Positions 21,920 to 27,909 of a stretch of DNA of 27,909 nt are shown one piece after another; within the stretch, counting starts at the first letter, position 1; every line of letters begins with the position of its first letter. Source of the DNA: an uncultured Oscillospiraceae bacterium. GTDB taxonomy: Bacteria > Bacillota > Clostridia > Oscillospirales > Acutalibacteraceae. Made by a program: the position numbers and the translations under genes. The stretch lies in NCBI GenBank assembly GCA_900545655.1, contig UQZY01000023.1:1-27909 (forward strand), given 5' to 3'. Under the pieces are notes generated by a model. The model searched no databases. It worked only from the letters and a program-made list of their open reading frames with translations, and had not been told where the DNA came from.

Positions 21920-23386
21920 TTACGGCTTGTAATATTCTTGGAAACAATTGTCCTCAATATCAAAACCGTAATATGCACGCATTTCGGCGGTTCGCACAGT
22001 TATTTTATCGCGCGCGATGCCTAGGATTTCCGCGATGGTATTTTCAAAATCAGCTTTTGTGGGAGTGGTGTTGTAATTTGATTTTGCCCAATTGCGAAAG
22101 GTGTTGAAAATTACTGCACTGCTGTGCGAAGATTTTAAATCACAGAACTTTACAGCGGCATCATCATAATCAATACCGGCCATTAGGTTTATACAGTGTT
22201 CGTTAAAAAACTCAACTATGATATTATTTACAGATTTGTATACTTCAAGGTCCTTTTTTGATGACTCGGGGATAGTATATCTATACCCTCGCTTGACAGC
22301 CTCACGCATTGCCATAATCGCCTTGTACACAATCGCATCTTTTTCTGTCAGCAGCTTTTCAAGCAAATCGGGGTCTCGCTCTTCTTCGGGAATTACGTTC
22401 TTGCACTGAACCGGGATAAAGCGCTCATAGACCCAGTCGCCTTTATCGCCGCCGAAAAGCGGCAAAAAGTTTGCACCGAACCAAAATACACCGGTTATCT
22501 TCGCAGGGAATGCCTCTTTATATAAAAATCTTATGGGCAATGTCTCGCCGCCGGTTGCATCTTTAAATGTGGCAATTTGGCCTGCCGTTCCAAACTTCAT
22601 GTCGCCGGAACCGATAAGACGCTTTTTGTAAGCTCTCGAGGGACCTTCTCTTGTTTCAAGGTCGGCAAGTTCTACTACGGCAGAATTCCGTTCGCCCACC
22701 AAGCTGATGGCAAGGTTACGAATCTGTGTTTTACCGGTGTTTCCTTTACCGTAAACAAGCAAGGCTTTTTTGAATTTATACCCGGGGATGTTGCTGAGCA
22801 CGACTCCTATTACCTCAAGGAGAACGGTTTTGATGTCATTTCTATCCTTTTCTGAGTAACCGTCGGTCAGAGTATCAAGATATTTGTCAAAAATCGGTGA
22901 CTGAGCAAGCTCCGGGTGCTCGACAAAATTTCCGTTCCACTCAACAGGCATCTGAACAGTACAAAGAGCATCTTTGCTATGAGGCGATAATTTCAGCGTA
23001 TCCAGGTCCAAAATACCGTTCTGAAAATTTATTATTTGCGGATTGTTGTCAAAATTATCTAGCGGTATTGTATCCATCTCTGTAACCATTAAATCAACAA
23101 TCTCATTTAATGCAGACATACGGACCAAATCAGAATCGTAATGCTCCAAAAAGTTTTTAATGTTTCTGAGGATATCTTTTTCTTGTACTAATTTGTACAC
23201 TCCGGACGCATTATCGTACATGTAAATAAAGCCTTTGTCAGAGTTTTCAATCTTGGCATAAACATATGTATCTTTTTTTAGGAGTTCCTTTGCTACAAAG
23301 TTTGTTTTGAATCCCGATACCTTTATGCTCATGCCGCTTTTTGTAAATTTTAAAACGTCGTTAAGCTGGGGATATGTATAATTCAT
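21920..23386 (-). CDS. D5/P4-type SF3 helicase of replication module (488 aa)
   Basis: The protein has the layout of the C-terminal part of phage/plasmid primases. A D5_N-like region with NFQNGILDLDT (about 120-130) precedes Walker A GKGNTGKT (213-220), an acidic Walker B region, and the sensor segment FWFGANFLPLFGGDKG (about 305-320). A winged-helix-like tail (FRNWAKSNYNTTPTKADFE) ends the protein. SF3 helicases of this class unwind origins as hexamers. The priming domain is absent from this polypeptide but is encoded by the immediately preceding gene; the two overlap by four bases (ATGA), in effect a split P4-type alpha protein. ATG follows AAAGAAGGATTTTAA, the same leader style as the minus-strand genes at the left end. 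The candidate origin lies just beyond its 3' end. Confidence 0.88.
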   Translation of the reverse strand: MNYTYPQLNDVLKFTKSGMSIKVSGFKTNFVAKELLKKDTYVYAKIENSDKGFIYMYDNASGVYKLVQEKDILRNIKNFLEHYDSDLVRMSALNEIVDLMVTEMDTIPLDNFDNNPQIINFQNGILDLDTLKLSPHSKDALCTVQMPVEWNGNFVEHPELAQSPIFDKYLDTLTDGYSEKDRNDIKTVLLEVIGVVLSNIPGYKFKKALLVYGKGNTGKTQIRNLAISLVGERNSAVVELADLETREGPSRAYKKRLIGSGDMKFGTAGQIATFKDATGGETLPIRFLYKEAFPAKITGVFWFGANFLPLFGGDKGDWVYERFIPVQCKNVIPEEERDPDLLEKLLTEKDAIVYKAIMAMREAVKRGYRYTIPESSKKDLEVYKSVNNIIVEFFNEHCINLMAGIDYDDAAVKFCDLKSSHSSAVIFNTFRNWAKSNYNTTPTKADFENTIAEILGIARDKITVRTAEMRAYYGFDIEDNCFQEYYKP

Positions 23387-24489
23387 TTAAAATCCTTCTT
23401 TCTTTTGTTAATTCTTTTTGCTTCCGCCTCGTACACTTCCGGGATGCTCATAGCCCATTCGTACATAATTTGTTCTGCGGTTTCACAATTTTTACCTTTT
23501 GAGTGTGCTTTGAGTTTTAGCTCTTCAAGCTGTTCCGGTGTGGTGATTTCTTGGAGATTGCAAAGTACAAGGTCATAGGAGTTCTTGAGGCTGCCGTAAG
23601 CATTGTCTTTTTTGGTGTGTGAGGTGAGATAATACTGACCGTTTTCGACGATTCTGCCGCCCGGAGTGCTTCCGCTGCCGATTGGTCTGTATCTGTCACC
23701 AATTTTTTTATAAACGTCCGGAAGAAACCTTTCCATTACTTCTTCAATCGAAAACAGGGAGGTGAAAGTGCCGACGATGCTGTCCTTTGTTCGAGGGTCA
23801 ATGAGCTTTGAGGTACCTGCGCTTAATTGTGTTTTTTCGGATATATTGCTCGGTAGAACTATTTTTGGGGATTTACCACAGCTGACGGTTGTGATATCGT
23901 CCATTAACCTGTTTGTATCAATCGGATTCCCGTCAAACGAATCCCGCCTGAAAAAGATTTCTTCTTCGCCGCTTTCCGGGTTGATTTTTATCGGCATTAC
24001 AGCGAGATACATTATTTGGTTTGCATTTGACGATACAGGGTCAAATTCCTCGAAACCGATGCCGTACATTATAGATTTGGCGATTGTTTCGTAGCTTTGA
24101 GGGCTGACCGGCTTGTCCAGGTATGTACAAATTCTGTATCGTGGATTATCTTTTGTTGCAGAAAATGTCGTATAATATACCCAGGCAGCATCAAGTTTTG
24201 CGAAGTAAGACTGCGTCCTGTCGAGAAAATCGTCTTGGGGATTATCCGCGTCGAGTATCACCAGCTGTCTGTTAATACAACGACGGTTTTTGTGCTCAAA
24301 AATTTTATGGCGATTACGCGTGCTATAGCTTATTTCGGTCTCCCAGACACACAAGCCGCCGACAATTGCACCGTTCCCTTTATAATCCATACATCCGGGA
24401 CACAAGCACATTGCAACAAAATCATCCCATGTAATGTTAATTGTTCTGATGCAAGCATTAAATTTGTCGTTCATCACCGTAACTATCAA
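23383..24489 (-). CDS. AEP-type primase-polymerase, phage/plasmid replication (368 aa)
   Basis: The archaeo-eukaryotic primase fold is recognisable by VILDADN (D80 and D82 as metal ligands), VYYTTFSATKDNPRYRICTY (about 104-123) and the FDPVSSNANQIMYLAVMP block (149-166) with its conserved D150. In most relatives the second motif reads as YTTH or STHS; here the histidine is a phenylalanine (TTFSAT), so catalysis may be altered or another residue may substitute. The family lays down primers for element replication. The start at 24489 is a TTG, ten bases after AGAGG; GTG-ATG codons at about 24,472-24,477 lack a clear ribosome site, so I kept TTG with modest confidence. The stop overlaps the SF3 helicase ATG. 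It follows the 99-aa gene by about 50 bp on the same strand. Confidence 0.82.
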   Translation of the reverse strand: MIVTVMNDKFNACIRTINITWDDFVAMCLCPGCMDYKGNGAIVGGLCVWETEISYSTRNRHKIFEHKNRRCINRQLVILDADNPQDDFLDRTQSYFAKLDAAWVYYTTFSATKDNPRYRICTYLDKPVSPQSYETIAKSIMYGIGFEEFDPVSSNANQIMYLAVMPIKINPESGEEEIFFRRDSFDGNPIDTNRLMDDITTVSCGKSPKIVLPSNISEKTQLSAGTSKLIDPRTKDSIVGTFTSLFSIEEVMERFLPDVYKKIGDRYRPIGSGSTPGGRIVENGQYYLTSHTKKDNAYGSLKNSYDLVLCNLQEITTPEQLEELKLKAHSKGKNCETAEQIMYEWAMSIPEVYEAEAKRINKRKKDFK

Positions 24490-24541
24490 TTTTAATCATC
24501 CTCTTTCTGCCCGTATAGCCGATAGCACAGCTGTTTTTTCT

Positions 24542-24841
24542 TTATTCCTCTACTTCTCCAAAAATATCCTCATAGTCTTCCGGAGCGTATTCCTCTGTCC
24601 AGTCTTTTGCTTCTTCCTCGTCTAACGGGATAATTCTTTCTCCGCCGTAATATGTATTACCTTTTTCGTGCATGTATTTGCTGTTTGGGCCTCCGTCCCC
24701 GTGTAAAAAGTATTCTCCTGTTTTCTTGCGATACAATGCTTCTGACACATAATTATAATCGCCGGGCCAAGCATAGCTGTAACAGGCCACGCATTCCGCT
24801 GTATCAGTGTCATATTTTTTTCTGTTTATAACGACTTTCAT
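24542..24841 (-). CDS. Small conserved element protein (99 aa)
   Basis: First gene of the minus-strand replication unit. It has a beta-rich core, MKVVINRKKYDTDTAE, then YVSEALYRKKTGEYFLHGDG and GGERIIPLDEEEAKDW. The tail is very acidic (EEYAPEDYEDIFGEVEE). I recall similar about-100-residue proteins beside replication genes of phages and integrative elements in gut Firmicutes; no function is known to me. No cysteine motif beyond two central cysteines, no helix-turn-helix, no membrane segment. The start is the ATG at 24841 after AAGGGAAGA; an overlapping reading frame on the same strand is a shadow. The acidic tail could mimic DNA or mediate protein contacts; that is speculation. Confidence 0.7.
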   Translation of the reverse strand: MKVVINRKKYDTDTAECVACYSYAWPGDYNYVSEALYRKKTGEYFLHGDGGPNSKYMHEKGNTYYGGERIIPLDEEEAKDWTEEYAPEDYEDIFGEVEE

Positions 24842-24936
24842 TTTACGTCTTTCTTCCCTTTACCCTGGGAGCAAGGTGATATTAATTTGTGCCCGTGAAA
24901 ACGAGCGATGGTCTCTGTTACCCACAGAGAAGGGGT

Positions 24937-24959
24937 CTTATAATTGCGCAATTAATAAG
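24937..24959. promoter_or_regulatory. Near-perfect palindrome upstream of the replication operon
   Basis: The 12-mer AATTGCGCAATT is flanked by CTTAT on one side and ATAAG on the other, a 23-base dyad. It lies about 100 bp upstream of the 99-aa gene. On the minus strand TTGACA (24964-24969) adjoins it; 17 bp later only a weak CAATTA follows, so the promoter assignment is uncertain. It suits a dimeric repressor site controlling the replication genes. Confidence 0.5.
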
Positions 24960-24960
24960 A

Positions 24961-25192
24961 TAGTGTCAAGTCAACCTATGGCAATTACCGTTAATCATTG
25001 CTTTATTTAAATGTCAAAACGATGATTTTTGGCTTTTGCTTTTGGTTGTCCAGACACTATAAATATGTTCAGATGAGAAAAGTAAGGCGTAAAAATGGAC
25101 ACTCGACTTGATATTACCGCAAAAAAATAAGTTAATAATCCTTATATATCATAAAATTATTGCTAACGTTTTAGGATTATAGCGGACACTCG
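24961..25192. repeat. Repeated GACACT sites in the recombinase-domain gene upstream region
   Basis: GACACT occurs at 25053-25058, 25098-25103 and 25185-25190, and inverted at 24962-24967. Two of the copies are part of an identical 9-mer, GGACACTCG (25097-25105 and 25184-25192), 87 bp apart, and two form the ATAGTGTC/GACACTAT inverted pair. Between the 9-mers lies an inverted repeat, ATAATCCT (25135-25142) with AGGATTAT (25173-25180). The 426-bp stretch 24842-25267 has no convincing gene. The repeats could be recombinase or regulator sites. Confidence 0.45.
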
Positions 25193-25216
25193 CATATAGT
25201 TATTTGGCAATAAATC

Positions 25217-25245
25217 TTGAAAGTTGACATTTGATGATGTAAAAT
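25217..25245 (+). promoter_or_regulatory. Promoter of the recombinase-domain gene
   Basis: -35 TTGAAA (25217-25222), exact 17-bp spacer, -10 TAAAAT (25240-25245); expected start near 25252. AAGGATG and the ATG follow immediately, so the 5' leader is very short (about 16 bases). Confidence 0.65.
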
Positions 25246-25267
25246 ATTAACACAAGGATGTGATGAT

Positions 25268-25804
25268 ATGAATGAACCTCATCGTGGAGGACACGGATAT
25301 TACGGATATAGATTCAATGACAAAACAAAAAAATATGAGATATACCCGGAAGAGGCAATCGTAATACAACTTATTGCACTGATGATGGCAGCCGGATACT
25401 CACTTATCGATATTGCTGCCACTCTTAATTTGCTTCAAGTAAAAAGGAGCGACAAAAACAATAAGCCTATTGACGGTAAATGGATTCGGCGTCAATTTGG
25501 ATTTTACACACGATATAATAAGGACAATCCAAAGCAGGTAGAACCTCATTATGAGAAGTATAACGGGAAAAACGGTTTTCCTTGTGTACTCGGCCAAAAT
25601 GTTTATTGCATCATCTCAGATTATTTTCAGGACCTCAATGATGGAAAGAATTACAGTAAACGGCAAATATCTTTTGCAAAACAGTTGACATTTGAGGAGG
25701 ACAGAATGGAGCGTCGTAAAATAGTCATTAGTGACATAAAGAAGGCAGTACCTATTCACACAACCGTAAGAATCGCAGCAAAACGTAAAAAGGATAATAA
25801 ATAA
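25268..25804 (+). CDS. Serine-recombinase accessory-domain-like protein (178 aa)
   Basis: Residues about 10-75 resemble the Recombinase (PF07508-like) DNA-binding domain of large serine recombinases: GYYGYRFNDKTKKYEIYPEE, then IQLIALMMAAGYSLIDIAATLN and GKWIRR. The catalytic N-terminal resolvase domain (with its active serine) and the zinc-ribbon are both absent. The remainder is lysine-rich without a recognised fold. It has its own promoter and AAGGATG ribosome site, so it looks like a functional standalone gene rather than debris, perhaps an excision cofactor or a DNA-binding regulator. Its last codons touch the composition break at about 25,800, so the native C-terminus is uncertain. An in-frame TAA at 25802-25804 falls in the AT-rich overlap between the two kinds of DNA. 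Confidence 0.6.
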   Translation: MNEPHRGGHGYYGYRFNDKTKKYEIYPEEAIVIQLIALMMAAGYSLIDIAATLNLLQVKRSDKNNKPIDGKWIRRQFGFYTRYNKDNPKQVEPHYEKYNGKNGFPCVLGQNVYCIISDYFQDLNDGKNYSKRQISFAKQLTFEEDRMERRKIVISDIKKAVPIHTTVRIAAKRKKDNK

Positions 25805-25810
25805 AAAGAT
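25796..25810. other. Junction between Firmicute-like and Bacteroidales-like DNA
   Basis: To the right, the minus-strand frame reads as a normal RND permease up to GAILAALIIFLF. To the left the same frame encodes only the antisense of the plus-strand recombinase-domain gene. The changeover falls in the AT-rich AATAAATAAAAAGAT. An assembly chimera in short shared sequence is the simplest reading; a genuine insertion breakpoint is possible. No direct repeat or transposon end is visible at the join. Confidence 0.75.
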
Positions 25811-26878
25811 AATTAATGCCGCCAGAATAGCACCGACCAATAGATTACTACTCAAATTATCCATGGAATACGATAACAATTTGGTCTGATCCCGTGTCAA
25901 CTCAAACCGGATATTAGGATATTCCCTCTCCAAATCAGCAATCAACGTGGCAATACTTTCCTGCAAATCAGCCATCTTGGCATCGTTCTGTTTTATAATT
26001 GCCAACGTAACAGCCGGATCATCACCACTACGTACCAAACCGTTCCGTTTCGCCGGACGCTCCACGATTTCACACAACTCTTTGAATTGATAAATTCGCC
26101 CGTTATGATTGATATATATATTCTCAATATCTTCTTTCGAGATAATCCGGGAATCAAAGTGAATACTGTAACGATATTCTCCGTCTTTAATACTTAATGC
26201 TCCTAAGGATACATTATTATTGTTAATCGCATTTTCAAGCAAATCAATACCCACGCCCATAGAAGTCAACTTCGTGTAATCAGGAATACAAAGTAGCTCG
26301 GGAGTTACAACACCACTCATATCGACCATCGCCGTCTGTGGTAGTTGTTCGATACGTTTTGAAATAACATCCCGGGCAAATTGCCCCAGTTCACTGAAAT
26401 CAATTCCGGCCTCACGCGGCCTGTCATGCTCTTTGGGCGCCACGTTTTTTAACGACAGGTTAAGATAAAAAGCCGGGATATCGGTCACACTAGCCTTGAT
26501 CACCTTGGGACGTTCTATATCTTTGGGTAATGTCGCGACAGCTCGATCCAACTTCTCGTTCACGTCAATAAAAATGATGTCAACATTACTGTTCGGCTCA
26601 AAATCCATATATATAGCTCCCGCATCCGCTCGCGCTTCTGCCGTTATATTTTTCAATCCGGTCACCTGAGACAACTGATTTTTCAACGGTTTCAAAAGCG
26701 TGTTATCCACCTCCCGAACCGACAAACCGGGAGCCGACACCTGGATCGTGATCTGCGGGATATCAATAGCGGGCATAAGTGACACGGGCAGGTACCCCAT
26801 CGCCACGATACTCAACACCACGATCGCGACAACGCTCATGGTAACCCCAATAGGACGCTTTAACAATTCCTTTACCAT
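25799..26878 (-). CDS. RND efflux permease, 3'-truncated at the junction (360 aa seen)
   Basis: The N-terminus (MVKELLKRPIGVTMSVVAIV) and a first membrane segment (about 12-30, ending GYLPVSLMPAID) are typical of inner-membrane RND permeases. Porter-domain features follow (SQVTGLKNITAEARADAGAI, LPKDIERPKVIKASVTDIPA, LTRDQT). The second membrane segment begins at about residue 345 (LLVGAILAALIIFLF), where homology stops. Full members are about 1000 residues with 12 membrane helices, so roughly two thirds is missing. A chance in-frame tail of about 60 residues continues to 25616 and is not real protein. Codon use and GC differ from everything to the left and fit Bacteroidales. Its ATG is two bases after the adaptor stop; the pair exports small hydrophobic compounds with an outer-membrane channel. 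Confidence 0.85.
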
Positions 26879-26880
26879 GA

Positions 26881-27909
26881 TTACCGTCTATTGTTAGGTG
26901 TCACATCCGTTCCGTCGGCAAGATTCAAATTATTGGATGTAATAACAACATCCTCTTCCGAAATAACCGTCTGTTTCTTTTCACTCCCTTTAATCACGTG
27001 GGAATCAATATTCGACATCACGACATCAACATACGTCCAAACCGCTTTCCCCTCCCGATAACAGAACATCACCTGAAAACCATCCCGCAGAACCACCGCA
27101 TCCTTGGGAACTACGAAACTATTCTTAATCTCTCGCTCAAGTATAATCTTCACGTTCATCCCTTCCATCAAGTAGCGGTCAGCATTACGCACCCTTGCAC
27201 GAATCTTCACCTGTCCGTGTTCATCAATCAAGGGATTTATCTCTGTCACATCTCCATAAAACGTCTTTTCATCATTAATAAACGGGATAATCTTCACATG
27301 TTGCCCTTTTGTCACCTCTTCGATCTCCGCCTCCAATATACTGAACTCGACATCAAAATACGAATCGTCAATTAACGTACATAACTTATTGGCGGAACGA
27401 TCATATATCTTGGCATCCAGATTGGCAATACGCCCACTGAAAGGAGCAATCAAATAACAACTTGCCAAACGGCGTTTTGCTGCCTCCAACTGATCAATTG
27501 CGTTATCATAACCGGACGAAATCTTCACATTCCGCAGGATAGCCGTCGGAATCCCTGTCGTGTCTGCCGAATATCCCTGCCCGATTAACTTGTCCTGTAA
27601 ATCTATATTCGCCTTTTCCATCGCCCGGTAACTTTTTTCCAATTCAACCTGAGCCTCTTTCATATCAAGAGTTGCCAGTACCTCTCCTTTTTTCACGTAT
27701 CCCCCGTTACTTCCGTTGATCGCTGTAATCACGCCCGTACCGTCAAAACTGAGATCGCTTTTAAAAACCGCACGCAACTTACCGTTACACACGATCTGTT
27801 TCTGGAAAGTTCGTTTTTTCAACACTAGCGTGTCAACCGTGATTAACGGACTCTGGCTTTCACTTTTACCGATTTCTTTCTCGTCTTTCTTTTTTTCGTT
27901 ACCGCAAGC
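26881..27909 (-). CDS. RND periplasmic adaptor lipoprotein, 5'-incomplete
   Basis: This is a membrane-fusion (HlyD/AcrA-type) protein, partial because it continues past the window end. The biotinyl-lipoyl-like hairpin surrounds VKKGEVLATLD, a coiled coil (KEAQVELEKSYRAMEKANID) follows, and then LIAPFSGRIANLDAKIYD and the beta-barrel GQVKIRARVRNADRYLMEGMNVKI. In the last 84 bases the frame is still open and reads A-C-G-N-E-K-K-K, consistent with a lipobox whose cysteine is at about 27,904-27,906; the signal peptide itself lies beyond the edge. A GTG at 27825 would give a shorter protein but is internal, after the lipobox. It is followed by the permease gene with a two-base gap. Bacteroidales-like in style, as expected for a Gram-negative tripartite pump. 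Confidence 0.85.
   Translation of the reverse strand, partial: ACGNEKKKDEKEIGKSESQSPLITVDTLVLKKRTFQKQIVCNGKLRAVFKSDLSFDGTGVITAINGSNGGYVKKGEVLATLDMKEAQVELEKSYRAMEKANIDLQDKLIGQGYSADTTGIPTAILRNVKISSGYDNAIDQLEAAKRRLASCYLIAPFSGRIANLDAKIYDRSANKLCTLIDDSYFDVEFSILEAEIEEVTKGQHVKIIPFINDEKTFYGDVTEINPLIDEHGQVKIRARVRNADRYLMEGMNVKIILEREIKNSFVVPKDAVVLRDGFQVMFCYREGKAVWTYVDVVMSNIDSHVIKGSEKKQTVISEEDVVITSNNLNLADGTDVTPNNRR

Noticed and set aside
25616..25798. C-terminal 60 residues of the RND permease frame
   Set aside because: They are antisense to the recombinase-domain gene, have no RND similarity, and arise from the junction.
1..27909. CRISPR array, tRNA or rRNA genes
   Set aside because: No regularly spaced identical repeats of CRISPR length, no tRNA cloverleaf and no rRNA sequence were recognised on reading; a tRNAscan/CRISPR finder run would settle it.

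Overview
The window reads as gut-metagenome DNA from a low-to-mid-GC Clostridia-type Firmicute (Oscillospiraceae/Ruminococcaceae-like). The clues are AAAGAAGGATT ribosome binding sites, TTGAAA-17-TATAAT promoters and a YhaM-family exonuclease. At about position 25,800 it changes abruptly to Bacteroidales-like DNA: an RND efflux permease cut off after about 360 residues, and its lipoprotein adaptor, which runs off the window end. That change looks like an assembly chimera or an illegitimate junction and should be resolved before the two parts are interpreted together.

Layout. (1) 1-2,701, minus strand: three genes. The middle one is an intact YhaM-like OB-fold + HD exonuclease. Its two neighbours look like diverged paralogues that have lost the HD metal ligands. 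Tandem terminators close the unit. (2) 2,791-2,912: an inverted-repeat control region between divergent transcription units. It is followed at 2,945-3,240 by about 300 nt of dense stem-loops with no credible protein, a candidate structured RNA. (3) 3,312-5,381, plus strand: a tyrosine recombinase and an unpaired HipA-like kinase with its own promoter and terminator. (4) 5,575-21,633, plus strand: a 16-kb head-to-tail defence operon with one clear promoter and one clear terminator. (5) 21,741-24,841: an iteron-rich inverted repeat (candidate origin), then on the minus strand a D5-type SF3 helicase, an AEP-type primase and a small conserved protein. (6) 24,842-25,804: a repeat-rich spacer and a protein resembling only the accessory domain of large serine recombinases. 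(7) 25,799-27,909: the Bacteroidales-like efflux genes.

The defence operon contains, in order: a PLD-SNF2 helicase, a DUF4391 protein, an AT-rich unknown, a type III Mod adenine methylase, a zinc-ribbon + nucleoside-deoxyribosyltransferase-like (DRHyd/TIR-like) protein, a type III Res helicase-nuclease, an McrB-type GTPase with an Mrr_N winged helix, an McrC nuclease, a COG3910-type ATPase and a short coiled-coil protein. The catalytic motifs of Mod, Res, McrB and McrC are intact. The arrangement therefore joins a modification-guided type III restriction system, a modified-DNA-targeting McrBC system and a putative nucleotide-hydrolase effector in one transcription unit.

The recombinase, primase, SF3 helicase and candidate origin suggest that the defence genes are cargo of a satellite-like or integrative element. 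No capsid, terminase or conjugation gene is visible.
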